DNA of 6,095 bases. Origin: Betaproteobacteria bacterium UBA2293 (GTDB lineage: Bacteria; Pseudomonadota; Gammaproteobacteria; Burkholderiales; Rhodocyclaceae). The notes beneath the pieces were generated by a model that worked only from the letters and a program-made list of their open reading frames with translations, did not search any database and had not been told where the DNA came from. The stretch covers positions 14,181-20,275 of the forward strand of contig DDWF01000066.1 in the NCBI GenBank assembly GCA_002345845.1, read 5' to 3'. Positions 1 to 5,524 of the stretch are shown piece after piece; the first letter of the stretch is position 1; each line of letters begins with the position of its first letter. The position numbers were made by a program, and so were the translations under genes.

Positions 1-2
1 CC

Positions 3-161
3 GGCACCCCGCTGACCACCGGCGACAAGGCCCTGCTCTGCGTCGACGTCTGGGAACACGCCTACTACATCGACTACCGCAACCTGCGCCCGAAGTTCGT
101 CGAGACCTTCCTCAACAATCTGGTTAACTGGTCCTTCGCCGAAGCCAACTTCGCTAGCTGA
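3..161 (+). CDS. sodB: Superoxide dismutase [Fe], C-terminal fragment (5' end outside window)
   Basis: This is the last 52 codons of an iron/manganese superoxide dismutase, which converts superoxide to hydrogen peroxide and oxygen in the cytoplasm. The reading frame is open from the window edge to TGA at 159-161. The fragment contains the signature [11 protein letters not shown], whose Asp (45-47) and His (57-59) are the last two metal ligands of the family. It is followed by the usual C-terminal helix region ([12 protein letters not shown], then [13 protein letters not shown]). The ending resembles SodB, the Fe form of proteobacteria, more than SodA, but metal choice cannot be proven from the tail alone. 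An intrinsic terminator follows 30 bp after the stop, so the gene ends its transcript here and is unlikely to be co-transcribed with anything downstream. Confidence 0.93.
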   Translation, partial: GTPLTTGDKALLCVDVWEHAYYIDYRNLRPKFVETFLNNLVNWSFAEANFAS

Positions 162-190
162 GAGAGCCAGTAGCCCAGCTCAAGTGACGA

Positions 191-219
191 GAAAGGGAGC
201 CCAGGCTCCCTTTCTTTTT
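191..219 (+). terminator. Intrinsic terminator of sodB
   Basis: A perfect inverted repeat GAAAGGGAGCC / GGCTCCCTTTC (191-201 and 204-214) is followed at once by TTTTT (215-219). The two-base gap means the apical pairs will open, leaving about 9 stable pairs. The T-run lies on the + strand side, so it serves sodB. The minus-strand tetR ends only 28 bp away (247), and its transcript would also form the hairpin but has no U-run after it. Confidence 0.88.
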
Positions 220-246
220 GCTCACTGCAATCGCCCGATACGGGGC

Positions 247-873
247 TCAAGCAGTTGGTGGATCGCCGCGCGAAACCGCGCCAAAGCCGCGCAGGAAATT
301 GTCGATCAGCATGGCCGCCATCGCCTCGGTGCTCTGCCCTCCGGCCAGGTCCATGCGTTGGCGGATCTTGAGCATGCAGATGCCGTGCACGCTCGCCCAA
401 AGGACCCGGGCCGCCTGCTGCACTTCCAGCGCCTGGCGCCGATCGCTCAAGGGCTCGAGTGCCTGCTCGGCCAGCCCGAAGACCTTGCTCAGCTTCTCCA
501 GATACCAGTCAGGCAGGCTGTTGCCATTCTCCGCCACGAATTCAAAAAGCGTGTTCCAGCGCGGCGTTTCGGCTTTGGCGTAAGCGATATAGGCGTCGGC
601 CAGAGCCAGCAACTGGTTGCGTGCTGAGTCGACCGGAGCAGACACCGCCGCCATCCGTTCGAACAAGGCATCGAGGGTTCGACCATTCACCTGCAGGACC
701 AGATCGTTCAGATTCTCGAACACCAGATAGAGGGTACCGACGGTGTATTCGATCGCCGCCGCCACCTTGCGTGCCGACAACCCCTTGTAGCCCTCGGCGG
801 CGACAATTGCCTCGGCCGCATCCAGGGCCATGCGGCGAATTTCCTCGCGGCTGTGGTCATAGCGTCGCGCCAT
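247..873 (-). CDS. TetR/AcrR-family transcriptional repressor
   Basis: A 208-residue protein of standard TetR length. The N-terminal three-helix DNA-binding domain spans about residues 9-57, with the helix-turn-helix around LSARKVAAAIEYTVGTLYLV (32-51) and the typical following FENLNDLV. The rest is a helical ligand-binding and dimerisation domain. It contains a WASVHG segment at 159-164, resembling the W-x-x-x-H-G motif of the TetR C-terminal 'WHG' subfamily. Start ATG (minus strand, 873) is preceded by a weak GGA. It is transcribed away from the vWA gene, and the shared 187-bp gap carries palindromes of the right size for a TetR dimer, so autorepression and repression of the divergent operon are likely (inference). 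The inducer cannot be read from the sequence. No efflux pump is adjacent, which is unusual for AcrR-like members. Confidence 0.93.
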   Translation of the reverse strand: MARRYDHSREEIRRMALDAAEAIVAAEGYKGLSARKVAAAIEYTVGTLYLVFENLNDLVLQVNGRTLDALFERMAAVSAPVDSARNQLLALADAYIAYAKAETPRWNTLFEFVAENGNSLPDWYLEKLSKVFGLAEQALEPLSDRRQALEVQQAARVLWASVHGICMLKIRQRMDLAGGQSTEAMAAMLIDNFLRGFGAVSRGDPPTA

Positions 874-908
874 CGTTGTCCATCCATTCGTGCAGTTTTG
901 TTGGCGTT

Positions 909-936
909 AGTGTAACAGCCGTTGAACGGCGTTCAA
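909..936 (-). promoter_or_regulatory. Candidate sigma-70 promoter for tetR
   Basis: Read on the minus strand, TTGAAC (936-931) acts as a -35 box. After a 16-bp spacer comes TACACT (914-909) as -10, preceded by TGT, giving an extended -10 element. The start site would fall near 902, about 30 bases before the tetR ATG. The -35 box lies wholly inside operator 1, which fits autorepression. Assigned by eye from consensus matches (4/6 for the -10). Confidence 0.5.
922..936. promoter_or_regulatory. Operator 1, likely TetR-protein site
   Basis: A perfect 15-bp palindrome, TTGAACGGCGTTCAA, with one central base. Size and symmetry fit a TetR-family dimer, and it sits in the divergent gap next to the regulator gene. 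It overlaps the -35 box of the tetR promoter and of a candidate + strand promoter. Its centre (929) is 33 bp, about three helical turns, from the centre of operator 2. Confidence 0.75.
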
Positions 937-950
937 TTAAGTGCTAAAAC
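922..950 (+). promoter_or_regulatory. Candidate + strand promoter overlapping operator 1
   Basis: TTGAAC (922-927), a 17-bp spacer, then TAAAAC (945-950; 4/6 match to the -10 consensus). Initiation would be near 957, upstream of a terminator-like hairpin at 997-1022. A transcript from here would therefore be about 65 bases long unless RNA polymerase reads through into the vWA gene. Assigned by consensus only. Confidence 0.35.
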
Positions 951-954
951 GCAA

Positions 955-969
955 TTGAACGCCGTTCAG
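955..969. promoter_or_regulatory. Operator 2, likely TetR-protein site
   Basis: TTGAACGCCGTTCAG, matching operator 1 except at the centre base and the last base. Taken together, 923-938 and 953-968 form a 16-bp perfect inverted repeat (TGAACGGCGTTCAATT and its complement) separated by 14 bases, so each arm is itself a palindrome. Two dimers three turns apart on the same DNA face could bind cooperatively. Confidence 0.72.
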
Positions 970-996
970 TAAAACATGTATCGCATACGGCGTCTC

Positions 997-1022
997 CCAC
1001 CGAACTGACGGTGGCTTTTTTT
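997..1022 (+). terminator. Terminator-like hairpin in the leader of the vWA operon
   Basis: CCACCG (997-1002), loop AACTGA (1003-1008), CGGTGG (1009-1014), one C, then seven T (1016-1022). This is a compact but complete intrinsic terminator on the + strand. No + strand gene lies upstream before sodB, which already has its own terminator. The hairpin therefore seems to act on transcripts started inside the divergent region: as an attenuator, as the end of a short RNA, or as a guard against readthrough. Confidence 0.65.
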
Positions 1023-1033
1023 GGCGCTTTAAT
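1005..1033 (+). promoter_or_regulatory. Candidate proximal promoter of the vWA/rhombosortase operon
   Basis: CTGACG (1005-1010) as -35, a 17-bp spacer, and TTTAAT (1028-1033) as -10. Each box matches consensus at about 4 of 6 positions. It would start transcription near 1040, beyond the hairpin at 997-1022, and would be covered by operator 3. Assigned by eye; weaker than the tetR promoter. Confidence 0.35.
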
Positions 1034-1047
1034 TGAACAACGTTTAT
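1033..1047. promoter_or_regulatory. Operator 3, degenerate copy
   Basis: TTGAACAACGTTTAT keeps 11 of the 14 non-central positions of operator 1. It also sits in a wider imperfect palindrome (TTAAT...ATTAA, 1029-1050). It lies just downstream of the candidate -10 box and 14 bp from the vWA start codon, a position where bound repressor would block initiation. Likely lower affinity than operators 1 and 2. Confidence 0.4.
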
Positions 1048-1060
1048 TAAGGACTTCCAG

Positions 1061-3133
1061 ATGCATACTTTCAAAACATTTTGGACCCGGCCGGGACGTT
1101 TCCTCGTCCTGCTAAGCGGGCTGTTGCTCGCCAATCTGGCGCAGGCGGCCGGCCTGCTGACGCCGAGCGACGGCAGCCTGCCGCCGCTGACCCTGAAGTC
1201 GCAGCAGGTCACCGTGGTCATTGAGGACGGCTATGCCGTTACCACCGTCGACCAGGTTTTCCACAATCCGCACAACCGTGACCTGGAAGCGATTTACTCC
1301 TTTCCAGTACCGGAACACGGCACCGTCGGCGAATTCACCCTGTGGATCGACGGCAAGCCGGTAACCGGCGAAGTGCTGGAAAAACAGGAAGCCCGGCGCA
1401 TTTACGAGGACGAAAAGAAGGCCGGCCGGGACGCCGGCCTGACCGAAAAGGACAGCTACAAGACCTTCGACATCAGCGTCGCCCCGGTACGCGCCGGCGC
1501 CGATACCCGCACCCGCCTGGTTTATTACCAGACGGCCACGGTCGATACCGGCATCGGCCGCTATGTCTACCCGCTTGAGGAAGGTGGCGTCGATGAGCAG
1601 AAGCTGGCCTTCTGGACGGCCAATCCGACGGTCAGCGGCAGCTTCAGCTTCGATGTACATATCAAGTCGGGTTACCCGATTGATGCCGTGCGCCTGCCCA
1701 ACCACGGACAGGCCCAGGTGACCCAGGTCGGCCCGGGCGAGTGGAAGATTCATCTGGGCAGCCAGAAAGCCGGTGGCCCGGCGGCCGAGGAGGGCAAGGC
1801 CGCCACCGCGCCGTTCAACCCGCAACAAACGGCCGAATCGGCCTTCACACTGGACAAGGACATCGTTCTCTACTGGCGGCACCAGGCGGGCCTGCCGGGC
1901 AGCGTCGACCTGGTCACCTACAAGCCCGATGCCGGCAAACGCGGCACCTTCATGCTGACCGTGACGCCCGGCGACGATCTGAAGCCGATCAGCGAGGGCA
2001 GCGACTGGATTTTCGTCCTCGACATCTCCGGTTCGATGCAGGGCAAGTACGCCACGCTGACCGACGGCGTCCAGCGCGCGCTGGGCAAGCTGCGAGCCAA
2101 TGATCGTTTCCGCATCATCCTGTTCAATGAGCGCAGCCGCGAACTGACCCCGGGCTATGTTCCGGCAACGCCGGAAGCGGTGCAGCAGTACGCCACCGAA
2201 CTCGCCCGCATCCAGCCGAACAACGGCACCAACCTCTACGCCGGTCTGGAATTGGGCCTGGATTCCCTGGAGGCCGACCGCACCAGCGCCATCGTGCTGG
2301 TCACCGACGGCGTTGCCAACGTCGGCGAAACGGCACAGCGCAAGTTCATCGAACTGATCAAACGCAAGGACACGCGCCTGTTCACCTTCATCATGGGCAA
2401 CAGCGCCAACCGGCCGCTGCTCGAAACCCTGACCCGGGCTTCCGGTGGCTTCGCCGTCTCCATCTCCAATAGCGACGACATCGTCGGCCAGTTACTGACC
2501 GCTGTCAGCAAGGTCGGTCATACGGCACTGCATGGCGTTGAAGTCAAAATCAACGGCGTCAAGACCGCCGACATCGTTCCCAAGGAAATCGGCAGCCTGT
2601 ATCGCGGCCAGCAACTGGTGCTGCTGGGCCATTACTGGGGTGACGGGCCGGCCAAGGTGGAACTGAGCGGCCGCATCTCCGGTGAGGCCAAGACTTACCG
2701 TAGCCAGTTCGAATTCCCGGCGAAGACCGCGGCGCATCCCGAACTCGAGCGTCTGTGGGCCTATGCCGCGATCCGCGATCTGCAGGAAGAGATGCAGGAT
2801 TTCGGCGAGAAGGCCGACCTCAAGCAGGCGGCAACCGATCTAGCCCTGGAATATGGCCTGGTGACCGACTACACGTCGATGATCGTCCTGCGTGAAGAAC
2901 AGTTCGCCGCGCACAACATCCAGCGCCACAACCAGGCCCGCGTCGCCGTCGAACAGGCGGCCCAGCAGCAACGCGCCGCCAGCGCCCCGGTTTCCCGCCG
3001 TGTCGACAGCCAGCAACCGATGTACAGCAGCAGTCGCGCCAGCCACAGCGGCAGCGGCGCCATTGATGGCTGGACCGTGCTCTTGCTGCTGATCCTGCTG
3101 CTCGCTGCCCACCGCCAGCGCCGGACAGCATGA
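1061..3133 (+). CDS. Secreted VIT and von Willebrand A domain protein with GlyGly-CTERM-like C-terminal anchor
   Basis: A 690-residue exported protein. Start ATG has AAGGA (1049-1053) 7 bases upstream. Residues 1-29 form a Sec signal peptide (basic start, hydrophobic core about 14-27, AQA before the likely cut at 29/30). A VIT domain covers about 35-165. A vWA domain covers about 316-485 with a complete metal-ion-dependent adhesion site: D321-x-S323-x-S325, T390 in NNGTN, and D416 in LVTDG. It should therefore bind a divalent metal and a protein partner outside the cytoplasm. A C-terminal VIT/vWA-associated region follows, then a Gln/Ala/Ser-rich linker (about 630-663). The end carries G664-S-G666, a hydrophobic helix (about 671-683) and HRQRR (684-688), the layout of a GlyGly-CTERM sorting signal with a non-standard Gly motif. 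The architecture resembles the 'marine proteobacterial sortase target' vWA proteins, but an intramembrane protease, not a sortase, is encoded next door. The stop overlaps that gene by ATGA. Ligand unknown. Confidence 0.9.
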   Translation: MHTFKTFWTRPGRFLVLLSGLLLANLAQAAGLLTPSDGSLPPLTLKSQQVTVVIEDGYAVTTVDQVFHNPHNRDLEAIYSFPVPEHGTVGEFTLWIDGKPVTGEVLEKQEARRIYEDEKKAGRDAGLTEKDSYKTFDISVAPVRAGADTRTRLVYYQTATVDTGIGRYVYPLEEGGVDEQKLAFWTANPTVSGSFSFDVHIKSGYPIDAVRLPNHGQAQVTQVGPGEWKIHLGSQKAGGPAAEEGKAATAPFNPQQTAESAFTLDKDIVLYWRHQAGLPGSVDLVTYKPDAGKRGTFMLTVTPGDDLKPISEGSDWIFVLDISGSMQGKYATLTDGVQRALGKLRANDRFRIILFNERSRELTPGYVPATPEAVQQYATELARIQPNNGTNLYAGLELGLDSLEADRTSAIVLVTDGVANVGETAQRKFIELIKRKDTRLFTFIMGNSANRPLLETLTRASGGFAVSISNSDDIVGQLLTAVSKVGHTALHGVEVKINGVKTADIVPKEIGSLYRGQQLVLLGHYWGDGPAKVELSGRISGEAKTYRSQFEFPAKTAAHPELERLWAYAAIRDLQEEMQDFGEKADLKQAATDLALEYGLVTDYTSMIVLREEQFAAHNIQRHNQARVAVEQAAQQQRAASAPVSRRVDSQQPMYSSSRASHSGSGAIDGWTVLLLLILLLAAHRQRRTA

Positions 3134-3771
3134 GTCAATCGCAAAAACCGATGAACCGGGGCGGCGGCCAGCCGCCCTGGCTGACGACGCTCGCGGTCAC
3201 CGTGGCGAGCGGCCTGTGGTTGAGTCTGGGGCCCGTGCCGGAAGCCTTGATTTTCGACCGTTCGGCCATTGCCGGCGGCGAATGGTGGCGACTGCTCAGC
3301 GGGCACTGGGTTCATAGCGACGGTCGCCACGCCCTGTGGGACATCGCCGCCCTGGCCCTGGTCGGCGGACTGGTCGAAAGCAGCGGCCGAAGTCGCCTGG
3401 CACTGGCCGCCGTGGTCGGCAGCCTAAGTGTCGCCGCTGCCATCTGGTGGCAACTGCCGGAACTGGAGCGCTACTGCGGCCTCTCCGGCATGTTGAACAG
3501 CCTTTTCGTCATCGCCCTCGGTGATCTGTGGCAGCGCGGCCGCCAGCCCGTCGTTCTGGCGGCGGCCGTCTTGCTCGGCGCCAAACTGCTCGCCGAACTG
3601 GCGGCCGGCCAGTCGGTGCTGATCGATCCGCTGTGGCCGGGGGTGCCACTGGCCCATCTCGCCGGATTGCTCGGCGGGCTGGCCTTCCTGGGTGGCGAGA
3701 GAGTTTATCGCCACCAGCGGAATCATCGGTTTTCCCGAGACGACACTCCGGTACATTCGACAAAGCCGTAG
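3130..3771 (+). CDS. rrtA: Rhombosortase (rhomboid-family intramembrane serine protease)
   Basis: A 213-residue multi-pass inner-membrane protein with about six hydrophobic segments. The catalytic serine is S119 in YCGLSGMLNSL (115-125), the rhomboid GxSG motif in the form typical of rhombosortases. The partner histidine is H176 in PLAHLAGLLGG (173-183). Upstream, GEWWRLLSGHWVH (50-62) matches the conserved first-loop region of the family. Known rhombosortases cleave proteins carrying GlyGly-CTERM tails at the membrane, allowing release or transfer to the surface. The gene starts inside the vWA stop codon (ATGA at 3130-3133), so translation is coupled and the vWA protein is the obvious substrate (inference). 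A general rhomboid protease is the alternative, but the short length, motif style and neighbour favour rhombosortase. The C-terminal tail (about 190-213) is polar and probably cytoplasmic. Confidence 0.87.
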   Translation: MSQSQKPMNRGGGQPPWLTTLAVTVASGLWLSLGPVPEALIFDRSAIAGGEWWRLLSGHWVHSDGRHALWDIAALALVGGLVESSGRSRLALAAVVGSLSVAAAIWWQLPELERYCGLSGMLNSLFVIALGDLWQRGRQPVVLAAAVLLGAKLLAELAAGQSVLIDPLWPGVPLAHLAGLLGGLAFLGGERVYRHQRNHRFSRDDTPVHSTKP

Positions 3772-3820
3772 TATCTTTTCGCCCTACCATGTCCGACTTC
3801 CTCCGTTTCCCCCCTCAGCG

Positions 3821-4801
3821 ATGACCCAGACCGTCGAAACCTTTGCCACCCCCGCCATGTGGGCAGGCTTCATCGCCTTCGTGCTGGCCATGCTGGCGCT
3901 TGACCTGTTCGTTTTCGGCGGCCGCAAGGCGCACCGCGTATCGGTCAAGGAAGCTGGCAGTTGGGTGATCGCCTGGATCTGTCTGGCGCTAAGTTTTGCC
4001 GGGCTGCTCTGGTGGTACCTGAATGACACGCAGGGGGCCGAGATTGCCCAACGCAAGACCCTCGAATTCCTCGCCGGCTACCTGATCGAACAATCGCTGT
4101 CGGTCGACAACATGTTCGTCTTCGTGATGATCTTCGGCTACTTCGCCGTACCGCCGGAACTGCAGCGGCGCGTCCTGCTCTACGGCGTACTCGGCGCCAT
4201 CGTCATGCGTGCCGGCATGATCCTCGGCGGCGTCTGGCTGGTCACCCAGTTCTCCTGGCTGCTCTACATTTTCGGCGCCTTCCTGGTGGTCACCGGCATC
4301 AAGATGATCGTCTTCGCCGAAGCCGAGCCCGATCTTGACCAGAACCCCTTGCTGCGCTGGCTGCGCAGCCATCTGCGCATCACCTCGACTTTCCATGGCG
4401 AAGCCTTCTTCGTCCGCCAGAACGGCATCCTCTGGGCGACGCCGATGTTCCTCGTCCTCGTCCTTATCGAGGCCAGCGACGTCGTTTTTGCCGTAGACAG
4501 CATCCCGGCCATCTTCGCCGTGACCACCGATCCGTTCATCGTGTTCACTTCCAACATCTTCGCCATCATGGGCCTGCGCGCACTGTACTTCCTGCTCGCC
4601 GACATGGCCGACCGCTTCCATCTGCTCAAGTACGGCCTGGCCATCGTCCTCGTCTTCATCGGTGGCAAGATGCTGGCGGCGCCGTGGTTCCACATGCCGA
4701 TCCAGTGGTCGCTGGCAATCGTCGGCAGCATCATTTTTGGCTCGGTGGCGCTGAGCCTGGCACTGTCGAAAAAAACCAAGAACGAGGGAGATCAAGCATG
4801 A
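3821..4801 (+). CDS. TerC-family integral membrane protein (Alx-like, probable metal exporter)
   Basis: A 326-residue inner-membrane protein with about eight to nine hydrophobic segments, the usual size for full-length TerC/Alx proteins. Family landmarks are DLFVFGG (28-34), SVDNMFVFVMIF (94-105) with D96, and the strongly conserved EASDVVFAVDSIPAIFAVT (217-235) with E217, D220 and D226. These acidic residues inside the membrane are thought to bind the transported metal. TerC homologues are linked to tellurite resistance, alkaline pH response and, in several bacteria, manganese export; which applies here is not visible. The ATG at 3821 is chosen because family homology begins right after it; the frame is open upstream to at least 3692, but that stretch overlaps rrtA and looks unlike TerC. 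No Shine-Dalgarno precedes 3821: the leader is pyrimidine-rich. The gene ends in an ATGA overlap with the Usp gene. Confidence 0.93.
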   Translation: MTQTVETFATPAMWAGFIAFVLAMLALDLFVFGGRKAHRVSVKEAGSWVIAWICLALSFAGLLWWYLNDTQGAEIAQRKTLEFLAGYLIEQSLSVDNMFVFVMIFGYFAVPPELQRRVLLYGVLGAIVMRAGMILGGVWLVTQFSWLLYIFGAFLVVTGIKMIVFAEAEPDLDQNPLLRWLRSHLRITSTFHGEAFFVRQNGILWATPMFLVLVLIEASDVVFAVDSIPAIFAVTTDPFIVFTSNIFAIMGLRALYFLLADMADRFHLLKYGLAIVLVFIGGKMLAAPWFHMPIQWSLAIVGSIIFGSVALSLALSKKTKNEGDQA

Positions 4802-5304
4802 ACCCAGTCGTCGAAGATACCCTGCCGCCGCCCAGCGAAAGCCGCCGCGATGCCGATGGCAGACTGACGCGCCTGCTGTTCGCCAGTTCGCCCGAGGCGG
4901 CGCCCGGCCCCGCCTGGCTGATCGCCATCGATGGTTCGCCACAGGCAAACCGGGCGGTCAGCGCGGCGCTGCGCCTGGCCGACGACATGAAGGCTTGCTC
5001 GCTGCATCTGCTGCATGTTCAACACTGGCTGAGCAAGGAAGCGGCGGAAAGCGAACTGCTTGCCCGCGGCCAGGCGGCCAGCCGTGAAGCCCGCCAGTTG
5101 CTGGCGGCTGCCGGTCGTCCGTGGCAACTGCACCTGGCACTCGGCAACGGTGCCGAGACCGTCGTCGCCATTGCCCGCGAACTGGATTGCCGCGGCATCA
5201 TCATCGGCTGTCGCGGCCTCGGCGCCGCCAGCAGCCTGCTGCTTGGCTCGGTCAGCAGCAAGGTGATCCAGCTCAGCCCGATCCCGGTCCTCGCCGTTCC
5301 CTGA
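4798..5304 (+). CDS. Universal stress protein (UspA family), ATP-binding type
   Basis: A 168-residue cytoplasmic protein with one Usp domain. It begins at ATG 4798 inside the terC stop, with GAGGGAG (4784-4790) 7 bases upstream. The domain starts at about residue 39 (AWLIAIDGSPQANRAV, with D45 of the first strand). It ends with the full nucleotide-binding motif G137-x2-G140-x9-G150-S151, then VIQLSPIPVLAVP, so ATP binding is expected. Residues 1-38 are a polar, proline- and arginine-rich extension before the domain, longer than in most single-domain Usp proteins. The reading frame is open upstream, but the RBS supports this start. Tight coupling to TerC suggests the two act in the same stress or ion response (inference). 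Confidence 0.93.
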   Translation: MNPVVEDTLPPPSESRRDADGRLTRLLFASSPEAAPGPAWLIAIDGSPQANRAVSAALRLADDMKACSLHLLHVQHWLSKEAAESELLARGQAASREARQLLAAAGRPWQLHLALGNGAETVVAIARELDCRGIIIGCRGLGAASSLLLGSVSSKVIQLSPIPVLAVP

Positions 5305-5316
5305 CCGGCCTGCCGA

Positions 5317-5346
5317 CCATCGCCCGCCGCTGACGGCGGGCGATGG
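5317..5346 (+). terminator. Very stable hairpin after the Usp gene, possible terminator without U-run
   Basis: A perfect 13-bp stem, CCATCGCCCGCCG (5317-5329) against CGGCGGGCGATGG (5334-5346), with loop CTGA. It begins 12 bases after the Usp stop. The following bases are C-rich (GCGCCCCCAC), not T-rich, so it is not a textbook intrinsic terminator. It could still pause polymerase, assist Rho-dependent ending, or protect the transcript 3' end from exonucleases. Confidence 0.6.
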
Positions 5347-5524
5347 CGCCCCCACTCTCCCCCTGATCTACGGTGCTGGCCTGAAAGCCAGGCAGCACAG
5401 GCGCTTAACCATTGCGTAACTATTTTCACGGTGTCAGGCAGTTGTAAGCTAGCCCGGCAAAACTGCGAGCGTGGTCCGACTGCGCAAGTCGTCGGTCCCT
5501 TTCAATTTTCGGAGGAGAAAATCA
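5347..5524 (+). promoter_or_regulatory. Leader and promoter region of the symporter operon
   Basis: A non-coding stretch before the symporter genes. It holds an imperfect hairpin at 5373-5398 (GTGCTG/CAGCAC outer stem, CCTG/CAGG inner stem, one bulged G) with no T-run. An AT-richer segment at 5404-5450 is the most likely promoter zone, but no convincing -35/-10 pair was found: TTTCAC (5424-5429) and TAAGCT (5445-5450) are only 15 bp apart. A small hairpin CGACT/AGTCG lies at 5477-5491. The strong ribosome site GGAGGAG is at 5511-5517. Confidence 0.4.

Noticed and set aside
459..947. 162-codon + strand frame opposite tetR
   Set aside because: Pro/Arg/Ser-rich composition without domains, and it runs through the operators; the TetR frame on the other strand is clearly the real gene.
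1112..1882. 256-codon open frame on the minus strand opposite the vWA gene
   Set aside because: It lies inside the VIT/vWA coding region and shows no recognisable domain or ribosome site; a codon-bias artefact.
3692..3820. Upstream extension of terC to an earlier ATG at 3692
   Set aside because: It would overlap rrtA by 80 bases, has no ribosome site and adds 43 residues unlike TerC N-termini.
3989..4948. 319-codon open frame on the minus strand opposite terC
   Set aside because: Rich in Asp, Glu, Gln, His and Arg with no domain pattern. It is the antisense shadow of the GC-rich terC frame, which has clear TerC motifs.
4792..5355. 187-codon minus-strand frame opposite the Usp gene
   Set aside because: It covers the Usp gene exactly, has Ala/Gly/Arg-rich low-complexity composition and includes the hairpin at 5317-5346; a shadow.
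5373..5398. Hairpin in the symporter leader considered as a terminator or riboswitch
   Set aside because: It has a bulged stem and no T-run, and does not match any riboswitch layout I recognise; kept only as part of the leader description.
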